A DNA stretch of 64,000 nucleotides from JAUSNA01 sp964511965 (GTDB taxonomy: Bacteria; Patescibacteriota; Microgenomatia; Levybacterales; GWA1-39-11), in contig CAZEGF010000023.1 of the NCBI GenBank assembly GCA_964511965.1, forward strand, positions 1-64,000, given 5' to 3'. Of the stretch, positions 50,880-58,829 are shown in pieces. How positions within the stretch are numbered: position 1 is the first letter of the stretch; each line of letters starts with the position of its first letter. Made by a program: the position numbers and the translations under genes. The notes under the pieces are model-generated. The model was not told where the DNA came from. It searched no databases and was given only the letters and a program-made list of their open reading frames with translations.

Positions 50880-51743
50880 ATGCGTAAAATTGTTGTCATT
50901 AGTTTACTTTTTCTTTTGTTTTCCTTCCCAAAAAATGTTTTTGCCGTTTCAATAACTATCAATACACATCCTGATACAATATCCTCTTCCGATCAGTTTA
51001 CTGTAAATGTTTCGATTTCAGGAGCTGACGCTGGTAAAAATTATTTGAGAATACAATTATATAAAGAGGGTACTACAAAATATTTTGGTGAAACTTACAA
51101 CGGAAGTACATGGTACAGAGATTCTGATGGAACACAATATTTTCCTATTGATATAACTTCGGGGACTACATGGACTGGAGATGTTCAGGGAAGGTTCGGG
51201 TCGCCTAGTCCATCTGAGTATGATGGCCAAGGAACATATAAGATGAGAATTCAGAGATACACAAGCTCAGGAAGCTTGGGTTCTGAAGATGAAAATTCAA
51301 GTGCGGTAACTCAAACAATTACTGTTCCTACACCTTCTCCATCCCCATCTCCAACTCCTACACCTACCAAATCACCAACTCCGTCTCCTACTCCAACTCC
51401 AACAAAAGCACCAACTCCTACTCCAACTCCAACAAAAACACCAACGCCTACTCCAGCGACATCATCAAAAAATACACCAACTCCGCTTCCTACAGTTGAC
51501 CCTAACCGGGAAGGTGGCACAGAGTCGGCTGTTTTCGACCAACCAGTTCAGGGGCATGAGAGCATATTGGGTAATAGTACAGGCTTTAACAACATGCAAT
51601 CAGGTATATCTGACGATAATAATTCCTACAGCTGGGGGAAGCTATTTATTTTAATGGGTGTGGTTCTTGTAGGTGGTGCCTGTGGTATACTTTTGTACAA
51701 TAACTATAGAAAACAAAAAGAGAGCAGCATAACCTCACAGTAA
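50880..51743 (+). CDS. Secreted beta-domain protein with Thr/Pro stalk and C-terminal membrane anchor
   Basis: The 287-residue protein has a signal peptide (1-22) and a beta-sandwich-like domain (about 23-140). A long TPTPTPT-type stalk follows (about 148-205), then a C-terminal transmembrane helix (about 256-276) and a basic tail. The layout is that of a surface-displayed domain. I recognise no specific family for the N-terminal domain. Confidence 0.7.
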   Translation: MRKIVVISLLFLLFSFPKNVFAVSITINTHPDTISSSDQFTVNVSISGADAGKNYLRIQLYKEGTTKYFGETYNGSTWYRDSDGTQYFPIDITSGTTWTGDVQGRFGSPSPSEYDGQGTYKMRIQRYTSSGSLGSEDENSSAVTQTITVPTPSPSPSPTPTPTKSPTPSPTPTPTKAPTPTPTPTKTPTPTPATSSKNTPTPLPTVDPNREGGTESAVFDQPVQGHESILGNSTGFNNMQSGISDDNNSYSWGKLFILMGVVLVGGACGILLYNNYRKQKESSITSQ

Positions 51744-51746
51744 TAA

Positions 51747-52199
51747 ATGATTTCAGTAAAAGTTACAAAAACATCAGAAGAAACGGAAAAAGTTGGGGAG
51801 GAATTTGCACGGCAATTAAATCCTCAAGATGTCATATTTTTAATAGGCAAATTGGGTAGTGGAAAAACTACCTTTGTAAAAGGACTCGCCCGTGGACTTG
51901 GAATTGTCAGTAGGATAATTTCACCGACTTTTGTTGTTGTCAGACAACATACGTTACCAACAACAAATTATGAGATTTTAGATGGAAAGGTAAAAACTCT
52001 TTACCACCTAGATCTTTACAGATTGCAAAACACTCAAGAAGCATTGGCAATAGACATGAAAGATTATTTAGATGATACAAGTGGAATAGTTGCAATAGAA
52101 TGGCCGGAATTAAGTCAAAAAATAGTAAATAAAAAAGTTTGGAAAGTAAAAATAGATGTAAAAAATGAGATGCGTGAAATAAGTATGTCTTATGAATAA
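51747..52199 (+). CDS. tsaE: tRNA t6A synthesis ATPase TsaE
   Basis: The 150-residue protein has the P-loop GKLGSGKTTF near residues 37-46, ISPTFVVV, YHLDLYRL and IEWPE, all typical of TsaE (YjeE). It regulates the TsaB-TsaD complex. It overlaps tsaC by 8 bases. Confidence 0.94.
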   Translation: MISVKVTKTSEETEKVGEEFARQLNPQDVIFLIGKLGSGKTTFVKGLARGLGIVSRIISPTFVVVRQHTLPTTNYEILDGKVKTLYHLDLYRLQNTQEALAIDMKDYLDDTSGIVAIEWPELSQKIVNKKVWKVKIDVKNEMREISMSYE

Positions 52200-52770
52200 T
52201 GAAGATTTTATTCAAAATTTCAAAGAGGGAAAGATAGGAATTTTCCCTACAGATACTGCTTATGGAATCGGATGCCGGATAGATGACGCATCTTCGATTG
52301 ATAAAATTTATAAATTAAGAAACCGCCCTGAAGAAAAAGCTCTACTTGCACTGGTTAGCTCTGTCGAAATGGCAGAAGAATATGTAAATATCCCTGAAGA
52401 TGTAAAAGATCAACTGATTGAGAAGTATTGGCCCGGTGGTCTTACGATAATTTTCAATTGCTATGTTGATAAAATTCCTGCAAATGTCAGAGCTAATGGA
52501 ACGACATTGGCAGTAAGATGGCCAAATCACAAAGGTCTTTGTGAGATTATAGATAAGGTAGGGGTTCCAATTGTAGCCCCCTCCGCAAATTTTTCAGGAG
52601 AACCTACACCTTTGGAACTCTCTGAGGTAGACACTGAATTAATTGAGTCTGTTGACTTTGTTATTGAGGGTATGTGTACAATAAAGGGCGTAAGCACAAT
52701 TGTTGACGTGACCGTAACGCCATGGAAAGTTGTCCGTAAAGGAGTAATCGAATTGGAAATTGAGAATTGA
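52192..52770 (+). CDS. tsaC: L-threonylcarbamoyladenylate synthase (TsaC/Sua5/YrdC family)
   Basis: The 192-residue protein has FPTDTAYGIGC, KIYKLRNRPEEKAL, YWPGGLTIIF, VRWPNH and VAPSANFSGEPTP, matching the YrdC fold. It makes threonylcarbamoyl-AMP from threonine, bicarbonate and ATP. Its last six codons (ELEIEN) come from a heptamer tract. Confidence 0.95.
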   Translation: MNNEDFIQNFKEGKIGIFPTDTAYGIGCRIDDASSIDKIYKLRNRPEEKALLALVSSVEMAEEYVNIPEDVKDQLIEKYWPGGLTIIFNCYVDKIPANVRANGTTLAVRWPNHKGLCEIIDKVGVPIVAPSANFSGEPTPLELSEVDTELIESVDFVIEGMCTIKGVSTIVDVTVTPWKVVRKGVIELEIEN

Positions 52771-52784
52771 GATTGACGAATTAC
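52750..52784. repeat. Heptamer repeat tract (GAATTGA type), 5 units
   Basis: GAATTGG, AAATTGA, GAATTGA, GATTGAC and GAATTAC span the end and stop codon of tsaC and end 3 bases before the tsaB start. Confidence 0.75.
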
Positions 52785-52787
52785 AAA

Positions 52788-53102
52788 ATGACTATTTTGC
52801 ATATTGATACTAGGGATAATAAAAATGTTGTTGCAAAACTTGATATTGATGGAAAAATTATCGAAGCCAATTCAATAAATGAAGATAGAAGACCGGAATC
52901 AATAGTCAATCTGATTGCTGCGGTTTGTGAGAAAGCCGGGATTAGGGTACAGGATGTAGATGAAATAAATGTTGAGGAAGGTCCAGGATCGTACACAGGA
53001 CTTAAGGTAGGAGTAAGTGTAGCCAACGCTTTGTCTTTTGCTCTTGGCAAAAAAGTTAATGGAAAAATGATTGGCGAAATGGTGGAACCTACATACGAAT
53101 AG
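52788..53102 (+). CDS. tsaB: Short TsaB-like protein
   Basis: The 104-residue protein has the first lobe of TsaB only: ILHIDTRDN at the start, NVEEGPGSYTGLKVGVSVANALSFALGK in the middle. Full TsaB proteins have about 230 residues. It still contains the segment that contacts TsaD. The ATG at 52788 is chosen over an in-frame TTG because it lies at the family start. It completes the TsaE-TsaC-TsaB set. Confidence 0.85.
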   Translation: MTILHIDTRDNKNVVAKLDIDGKIIEANSINEDRRPESIVNLIAAVCEKAGIRVQDVDEINVEEGPGSYTGLKVGVSVANALSFALGKKVNGKMIGEMVEPTYE

Positions 53103-53119
53103 ATTTTATTACTGCCAAT

Positions 53120-53986
53120 ATGCACATTCTACATTTTTTTGTCCCCCATAAAAAAAATAACCACAGGGCAAAATTACTTCATAATGTTACGCTTACCGTC
53201 CTAATTCTAACCGTCGCATTAACTTCATCTCTTGCAGTATATCTACAAAAAACACATCCGGAAGTTCTTGGAATTTCGTATCAAATTTCAGATATGGAAC
53301 TTCTCAATTTAACGAATTATGAGAGAACTCAAAACGGATTACCACCACTCGCACTTAACCGACAGCTTTCAACTGCCGCTCACAATAAATCTGATCACAT
53401 GTTTGCTAACAATTATTGGGCACATTTCGCGCCCGACGGTACAAGTCCTTGGTATTTTATTAAAAACGCAGGATACGAGTATACATATGCAGGGGAAAAT
53501 TTAGCAAAAGGATTTACAACTTCATCAGATGCAATGTCTGCTTGGATGAAATCACCAACACACAGAGCAAATATATTAGCACGACAATACGAAGATGTTG
53601 GATTTTCTGTAGCTGAAGGAAAATTACAGGGGGAAGACACCATTCTTATTGTTCAAGAATTTGGAGCAAGGGATAAAACGGGGACAATCAATCCTAACGG
53701 CACAATTGATACTCAAGTACCACCAAATTTTGGTAATCTTGCTGAGGTTAAGGGTTCGACTGGAACTCAAAATATTGAGAATAAACCACTACTTGATATA
53801 GGAGTAGTCGCAAAAACTATTACTTTCATTTTACTTTCAGCACTTCTCATTGCTCTTGTTTTGGACTTTATTATTATTGAGAAAAAGAAAATTCCTAGAG
53901 TAGTTGGAAATAATTTGGATCATATAATATTAATAACTATATTCGTTTCATTTTTACTCATGGCAAAATTAGGAAAAATAATTTGA
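53120..53986 (+). CDS. CAP/SCP-domain (YkwD-like) membrane protein
   Basis: The 288-residue protein has a transmembrane helix (about 20-42). The CAP domain (about 55-185) has LLNLTNYERTQNGLPPL, HNKSDHMFANNYWAHFAPDGTSPW, YAGENLAKGF and MKSPTHRANIL. Two C-terminal hydrophobic segments follow (about 228-250 and 268-285). The CAP pocket His and Glu are present. The function of bacterial CAP proteins in the envelope is unclear. Confidence 0.88.
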   Translation: MHILHFFVPHKKNNHRAKLLHNVTLTVLILTVALTSSLAVYLQKTHPEVLGISYQISDMELLNLTNYERTQNGLPPLALNRQLSTAAHNKSDHMFANNYWAHFAPDGTSPWYFIKNAGYEYTYAGENLAKGFTTSSDAMSAWMKSPTHRANILARQYEDVGFSVAEGKLQGEDTILIVQEFGARDKTGTINPNGTIDTQVPPNFGNLAEVKGSTGTQNIENKPLLDIGVVAKTITFILLSALLIALVLDFIIIEKKKIPRVVGNNLDHIILITIFVSFLLMAKLGKII

Positions 53987-53987
53987 T

Positions 53988-54245
53988 ATGAAAAGAAATC
54001 ATGCACTGCTTTATCTCATTGAATTTTTGATAATCGGTGGTGGATTTGCTTTGATTTTATCTCTAACTTTAACGTTTTATATGCAAATGCTTATTATCGC
54101 AGCAATTTTGATTTTATATATTGTAATAGGGTTGACACATCATAGAACTCATCATGATATTAATATTAAAGTTGTGCTAGAATATATTTTAATTAGTACT
54201 CTAATATTTGCATTGTTTGTACTTCTGAATACATCAAGAATATAA
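53988..54245 (+). CDS. Small membrane protein of unknown function
   Basis: The 85-residue protein has three hydrophobic segments (about 8-28, 30-48 and 60-80) with a His-rich loop (HHRTHHD) between the second and third. It is tightly packed, 1 base after the CAP protein gene and 2 before rmlA. Confidence 0.55.
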   Translation: MKRNHALLYLIEFLIIGGGFALILSLTLTFYMQMLIIAAILILYIVIGLTHHRTHHDINIKVVLEYILISTLIFALFVLLNTSRI

Positions 54246-54247
54246 CT

Positions 54248-54970
54248 ATGAAAGGAATAATACTTGCAGGTGGAAAAGCAACTAGATTAAGGCCTTTAAC
54301 AAAAATTACCTCAAAACAATTACTTCCGGTTTATGACAAGCCGATGATTTACTACCCGATAGACACTCTTGTAAAAGCTGGAATAAAAGATATTCTTATC
54401 ATTGTAGCACCTGAATATTCTGGTCATTTTCTAAATCTTTTAGGATCCGGTAAGGATTTCAATGTCAACTTTTCTTACGAGGTCCAAGAAGAACCTAGAG
54501 GATTGGCAGATGCTTTTAGAGTTGGCGAAACTTTTATTGGTGATGATAATGTCACAATGATTCTAGGAGATAATATTTTCGATCAGGATTTTACTGAGAG
54601 CATAGCATCATTCCAAAAAGGTGGAAAGGTCTTTGCTAAGAAAGTCCACGATCCTGAACGGTTCGGTGTTGTAGACTTTGATGAAAATCACAATGTACTT
54701 TCTATAGTTGAAAAACCAGAAGTTCCAAAAAGTGAATATGCTGTCGTAGGATTATATATCTATGATAATAGAGTTATACAATATGCAAAAGAACTAACTC
54801 CCTCAGAGAGAGGAGAAATTGAAATAACAGATATTAATAATAGGTATTTGAGAGACGGAGCATTAGTTGTTGATATTATCGATGGTATTTGGCAAGATGC
54901 AGGAACTTTTGACAGTCTTTATGAAGCAAGTAAGTATTGGTATGATAAGAAAAAGGCTAACATTTCTTAA
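54248..54970 (+). CDS. rmlA: Glucose-1-phosphate nucleotidyltransferase (RmlA type)
   Basis: The 240-residue protein has GGKATRLRPLT (usual GGxGTRL), SKQLLPVYDKPMIYYPIDTL, LGDNIF, FGVVDFD and VEKPEVPKS. The family makes dTDP-glucose from glucose 1-phosphate and dTTP. At 240 residues it is the short form of RmlA, lacking the last about 50 residues. RmlB and RmlD-like genes follow at 61025-62961. Confidence 0.9.
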   Translation: MKGIILAGGKATRLRPLTKITSKQLLPVYDKPMIYYPIDTLVKAGIKDILIIVAPEYSGHFLNLLGSGKDFNVNFSYEVQEEPRGLADAFRVGETFIGDDNVTMILGDNIFDQDFTESIASFQKGGKVFAKKVHDPERFGVVDFDENHNVLSIVEKPEVPKSEYAVVGLYIYDNRVIQYAKELTPSERGEIEITDINNRYLRDGALVVDIIDGIWQDAGTFDSLYEASKYWYDKKKANIS

Positions 54971-54977
54971 TTTTTTT

Positions 54978-54986
54978 TGATATATT
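54978..54986 (+). promoter_or_regulatory. Extended -10 promoter of the cupin gene
   Basis: TGA-TATATT ends 7 bases before ATG 54994. Leaderless geometry, no Shine-Dalgarno site. Confidence 0.5.
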
Positions 54987-54993
54987 TTACATT

Positions 54994-55434
54994 ATGCCGC
55001 TCGCAACAACAGAAGAAGCAAAAAAAGTACCCACACGTGATCACTCAGGAAATGATAATGGATTTCTTATTGAGCTATTTAAAGATAAAGAAACAGGTGA
55101 AAAAACAGAAGTATATTTAACTGCAGCAATTCCGGGGGCATTTAAGGGATATCACTTACATAGAGTAAGAGCAGCACGTTACGTTGCGCTAAAAGGAATT
55201 ATGAAAATCACGCTTTACAAGCCGGGTGATCCAAATTCTAAAGAGGAACATATCCTTGATAGTTCAAAGCCATCTAGACTTTTTATTCCTAAAGACATTG
55301 CAACCGGTCTTGAGAATGTAGGAGAAGAAGAGGCTTGGCTAGTCAATTACCCGGATCCAGCTTACGACCCATCCTTAAAAGATGAGCAAGTTGAATACAC
55401 AGAAGAAGAACTCCTCCAAGGCATAATTAAGTAA
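54994..55434 (+). CDS. RmlC-like cupin, possible sugar epimerase or isomerase
   Basis: The 146-residue protein has a cupin fold with GAFKGYHLHRVRAARYVALKG, DSSKPSRLFIPKDIATGLENVG and NYPDPAYDP. These resemble dTDP-4-dehydrorhamnose 3,5-epimerases and dTDP-sugar isomerases. It is shorter than RmlC (about 180). Lying 23 bases after rmlA, it probably acts on a dTDP-sugar. Confidence 0.78.
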   Translation: MPLATTEEAKKVPTRDHSGNDNGFLIELFKDKETGEKTEVYLTAAIPGAFKGYHLHRVRAARYVALKGIMKITLYKPGDPNSKEEHILDSSKPSRLFIPKDIATGLENVGEEEAWLVNYPDPAYDPSLKDEQVEYTEEELLQGIIK

Positions 55435-55483
55435 ATTTCTCCATTGAAAAATAGTGAGAATAGCCATACAATTCAAAATTATT

Positions 55484-56200
55484 ATGGCAATTCAAGAGGG
55501 AGACACATCTGCGTTTTTGAACCTGGATCCAGAAGCTGATTTTACTATGCAGAGTAGGATAATTTTGAAGGACGTGTTGGGTGTTATGCAGGATAACCCT
55601 GATTTTGTAGCATCAAGCGTTGATGCTGCTGTTGAAATTTGTGCTGATACAGTCAAAAAAAAGCCTGAATTTATACCCATAATCACTCCGATCAAAGCTG
55701 TTTCTACATATCTTGAAAGTTTTGTTAGGGAGCCTCTTGTTGACGCTGCCGGGAAATATCCTGATCCGGCAGGGGAAATATTGGGAGATATCTCAAGAGG
55801 AGTTTTTCACTTATCAAATGCTCTTGCCGAAGTTGATGGAGTATTAAGTCTTGGAGTACCGGGTCAAGTCATGTTCTCTTTGTCACGAGAAGCACAAAAT
55901 CTTTCTCCAGAAGTAAGATCAGAATTTATATCAAAGCGTAGAGAATTTAGGACATATTTAGCTGAAAGAAGGTTTGGTCTCTATTTAAAAGATCCAACTG
56001 GGGGAAGACTGGTGTGGCAAGAGTATGAAGATCTCATAGATTTAAGCAAAGGAATATCTCCATATGAGGGTTATAAAGTAAATGGAAATCCAATTAACGA
56101 GATAGGAGTAGAAGGTGGATCATTTGTTCTAAATGCATATGGTATGATCTACCGTTGTGCCCGAGAAAAATTAGGATCAGGCATAGTAGTTACTCAATGA
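55484..56200 (+). CDS. Protein of unknown function
   Basis: The 238-residue protein looks soluble, with a helical first half (about 20-150), and has no membrane segments. I recognise no family. ATG 55484 is preferred to a GTG 30 bases upstream because the extension is not typical of a start and a TACAAT box lies in it. It overlaps the next gene by 4 bases (ATGA). Confidence 0.5.
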   Translation: MAIQEGDTSAFLNLDPEADFTMQSRIILKDVLGVMQDNPDFVASSVDAAVEICADTVKKKPEFIPIITPIKAVSTYLESFVREPLVDAAGKYPDPAGEILGDISRGVFHLSNALAEVDGVLSLGVPGQVMFSLSREAQNLSPEVRSEFISKRREFRTYLAERRFGLYLKDPTGGRLVWQEYEDLIDLSKGISPYEGYKVNGNPINEIGVEGGSFVLNAYGMIYRCAREKLGSGIVVTQ

Positions 56201-56769
56201 AAACCGTTGCATTTGTAATCCCCGGATACCATCATTCTCCAGACCGGAAAATTTATACAGATATAATAGACGGTTTTGAAGAAAAAAAATTTAAAGTAAT
56301 CCCGGTAAAAATTTCCTGGCAATATCACACAATGTCTTTTTGGGTGGAGGAGTTTCTTAAAATTTATGACATTGAAAAAGGAGACATAAATATATTTTTA
56401 GGATTTTCTTATGGAGCGATGATTTCGTTTATAGCTTCAACACAAGTAAAAGTAGATACTCAAATACTGTGCTCATTGTCTCCATACTTTGCAGAAGATC
56501 TTGAATTTCTTCCTCGCCTCTGGAAAAAAGGGAAAAGAAGAATTGCTGATTTTAAAACTATATCTGCTTCCATTCGTACCCCTCAAATAAAAGCAGATAC
56601 CTATGTGTTATATGGTTCAAAAGAGAGTAAACAGATTGAAAAAAGAGCTAAAGATGTGTTTGCATTGTTAACATCATCAAAACATATTATTCAAATTAAA
56701 GATTCAAAACATGATATCGGAAACCCTGACTATTTGTTTGAAATTAGAAAAATTATTGCTCAACTTTGA
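56197..56769 (+). CDS. Alpha/beta-hydrolase-like protein
   Basis: The 190-residue protein starts MKTVAFVIPGYHHS and has the nucleophile elbow GFSYGAM near residue 76. A catalytic His may be in SKHDIGNPDYL near the end. It is small for the family and probably lacks a cap domain. The start at 56197 overlaps the upstream stop (ATGA). The substrate is unknown. Confidence 0.72.
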   Translation: MKTVAFVIPGYHHSPDRKIYTDIIDGFEEKKFKVIPVKISWQYHTMSFWVEEFLKIYDIEKGDINIFLGFSYGAMISFIASTQVKVDTQILCSLSPYFAEDLEFLPRLWKKGKRRIADFKTISASIRTPQIKADTYVLYGSKESKQIEKRAKDVFALLTSSKHIIQIKDSKHDIGNPDYLFEIRKIIAQL

Positions 56770-56775
56770 TATACT
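56767..56775 (+). promoter_or_regulatory. Extended -10 promoter of the first split-barrel gene, leaderless geometry
   Basis: TGA-TATACT ends exactly 6 bases before ATG 56782. It overlaps the stop codon of the preceding gene. Confidence 0.55.
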
Positions 56776-56781
56776 GAAAGC

Positions 56782-57237
56782 ATGGATGTCAGGAAATTAA
56801 TTTCCGAATACTTTGAAAGTGCCCAGTTACTTCAAATAATAACTTCAATCAACGACCAACCTTGGGCTGCAACAGTATTTTTTGCATACGATGATGACCT
56901 CAATTTGTATTGGATATCAAGGACGGATAGAAGACACTCTCAAGAAATTAATCAAAATCATAATGTGGCAGGAGTGATTGTGAAATATCACACGTATAGT
57001 GAAAAGGTAAGGGGGATTCAGTTAGTAGGTACAGCAGAAGAATTGATGGGTGAAGAAGAAGAGAAATGCATGCAAATTTATCAAAAAAGATACTCGTTCC
57101 CTCGAGCAAGGGTATTAAATCCATCTACCGAGGATGAAAATGAAAAAAAAGTACTATATAGATTAAAGCCTACATATATTGTTCTTTTTGACGAAGTTAA
57201 TTTTCCAGAAAATCCAAGACAAGAATTCCGACCTTAA
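56782..57237 (+). CDS. Pyridoxamine 5'-phosphate oxidase-like split-barrel protein, paralog A
   Basis: The 151-residue protein has the FMN-binding split-barrel fold pattern (LLQIITSINDQPWAATVFFAYDDDLNLYWIS, then VRGIQLVGTAEEL). It is similar along its whole length to the next gene, which points to a tandem duplication. The family binds FMN, F420 or haem, and the true cofactor is unknown. It opens a cluster of six genes. Confidence 0.82.
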   Translation: MDVRKLISEYFESAQLLQIITSINDQPWAATVFFAYDDDLNLYWISRTDRRHSQEINQNHNVAGVIVKYHTYSEKVRGIQLVGTAEELMGEEEEKCMQIYQKRYSFPRARVLNPSTEDENEKKVLYRLKPTYIVLFDEVNFPENPRQEFRP

Positions 57238-57238
57238 T

Positions 57239-57688
57239 ATGGATTTAAAAAAACTGGTGCAGGATTATTTGGCAAGCGCACAAGTAATGCAAATTGCCAC
57301 AGTACATGACAACAGACCGTGGATTGCTACCGTCTACTATGTTGCTGATTCAGAGCTTAATTTGTATTGGATCTCAAAAGGCATGAGAAGGCACTCTAGA
57401 GAACTTGAAAAAAATTCACATGTTGCAGGAAGTGTAGTGGTAAACCATGTATATGGAGAAAAAGTAAGGGGTCTTCAGGTCGAGGGGACAGCTGAGCAGC
57501 TCAAAGGGGTAGAGGCAGAACAAGGATTAAATGTATATAAATCGAGATTTTGGATAGTTGAAGAAAGAGAAAAAGCTTTGGCCGGTGAAAATGAACCAGC
57601 TTATGTGTATAGACTTAAACCGGAGCGGTATGTACTGATTGATGAGGTAAATCTCCCCGATAATCCCCGACAGGAGTTAAAAATGTAA
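57239..57688 (+). CDS. Pyridoxamine 5'-phosphate oxidase-like split-barrel protein, paralog B
   Basis: The 149-residue protein aligns end to end with paralog A: VMQIATVHDNRPWIATVYYVADSELNLYWIS against the equivalent in A, then VRGLQVEGTAEQL and DEVNLPDNPRQE. The ATG at 57239, 1 base after the upstream stop, matches paralog A's start. A longer in-frame start inside the upstream gene is unlikely. Confidence 0.82.
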   Translation: MDLKKLVQDYLASAQVMQIATVHDNRPWIATVYYVADSELNLYWISKGMRRHSRELEKNSHVAGSVVVNHVYGEKVRGLQVEGTAEQLKGVEAEQGLNVYKSRFWIVEEREKALAGENEPAYVYRLKPERYVLIDEVNLPDNPRQELKM

Positions 57689-57689
57689 C

Positions 57690-58409
57690 ATGCGCACTAA
57701 GCAAATTTATTTAGACGATTCATATTTACAAGAAATGGATGCGGAAATTCTTGAAGTAATTTCTGAAAGCGATGATCGTTACCGCTTGTTATTATCCCAA
57801 ACTGTTTTTTATCCAATGGGTGGAGGACAAGCAACAGACCAAGGAAGTTTGGATACCGGGTCTTACACCGGTGAGGTTTACCAAGTTATGTATAAAGATG
57901 GTGAGATTTGGCATTTTGTAAAATGTGATGTAGCGCCGAAAGTTGGGGATAAAGTTCACGGAAAAATAAATTGGGTAAGACGATTTAAAAATATGCGCTT
58001 ACATTCTGCAGGGCATATCATAGATTTTGCAATGGCTGCATTAGGTTACTCCCCAAAACAATTAATACCTCAAAAAGCCGATCACGATAAAAATCCACAT
58101 ATTGTTTATTCGGGTGTTTTGGATCATGACATTAGAGATGAGCTACAAACAAAAACAAACGCACTTGTTCTTGAGAATCGTGAATTCTCCTGGTACTTTG
58201 AGCCTTATGACCAACTTCAAAAAGAAGCAATTTATTTGCAACCCGGATTACCCACCGACAAACCTTTGAGAACACTAAAGCTTGAAGGAATTGGGGTAGT
58301 TGCCGATGGTGGGACGCAGGTCAAAAAAACTTCGGAAGTCGGAAAAATACAAATCGACGCAATTGAGGAAAAAACAGACATGACTGTAGTAAAATACTCA
58401 TTGCAATAA
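57690..58409 (+). CDS. AlaX-like alanyl-tRNA editing-domain protein with altered metal motif
   Basis: The 239-residue protein matches free-standing editing domains of alanyl-tRNA synthetase (AlaX). It has TVFYPMGGGQATDQGSL and the first metal motif LHSAGHIID near residue 105. The second motif, normally CGGTHV, reads DGGTQV near residue 207, so the Cys and His ligands are both missing. It may deacylate mischarged tRNA without normal zinc binding, or act differently. It is packed between two split-barrel genes. Confidence 0.82.
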   Translation: MRTKQIYLDDSYLQEMDAEILEVISESDDRYRLLLSQTVFYPMGGGQATDQGSLDTGSYTGEVYQVMYKDGEIWHFVKCDVAPKVGDKVHGKINWVRRFKNMRLHSAGHIIDFAMAALGYSPKQLIPQKADHDKNPHIVYSGVLDHDIRDELQTKTNALVLENREFSWYFEPYDQLQKEAIYLQPGLPTDKPLRTLKLEGIGVVADGGTQVKKTSEVGKIQIDAIEEKTDMTVVKYSLQ

Positions 58410-58825
58410 TGGATGATAAAAAAACTATTCTTGAATTTTTAAAGACAGTGAACCATGCAGTCATTGGTACCGTCAATAAAAATGGAAATCCGCAGGGAGC
58501 AACCGTTGGATTTGGACAAACTGAAGAATTGGAAATTATTTTTGGAACAAGTAGTCTCACTCAAAAGGCTCAGAATATATCACAAAACAACCACGTTTCA
58601 CTAGTCGTTAATGATCCAACAAGATCCGTTCAGTACGAGGGGACCGCAAGACTTCTTGATGGTGTAGAAAAAGAGATGTATACAAAAATATATTTTGAAA
58701 AAAATCCGGGTATGGCAAAGTACTACGAATTAGAATCACAGCAATATTATTTGGTAACCCCTCACTGGATACGATACATCGATCACACAAAATCCCCAAA
58801 TGGGACAATTGAAATAAGGTTTTAG
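58409..58825 (+). CDS. Pyridoxamine 5'-phosphate oxidase-family protein C
   Basis: The 138-residue protein is a split-barrel FMN-binding-type protein (HAVIGTVNKNGNPQGATVGFGQTEELEIIFGTS, VQYEGTARLL). It is more distant from A and B than they are from each other. Its ATG shares a base with the AlaX-like stop (TAATG), so the two are probably translationally coupled. Confidence 0.8.
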   Translation: MDDKKTILEFLKTVNHAVIGTVNKNGNPQGATVGFGQTEELEIIFGTSSLTQKAQNISQNNHVSLVVNDPTRSVQYEGTARLLDGVEKEMYTKIYFEKNPGMAKYYELESQQYYLVTPHWIRYIDHTKSPNGTIEIRF

Positions 58826-58829
58826 CAAT

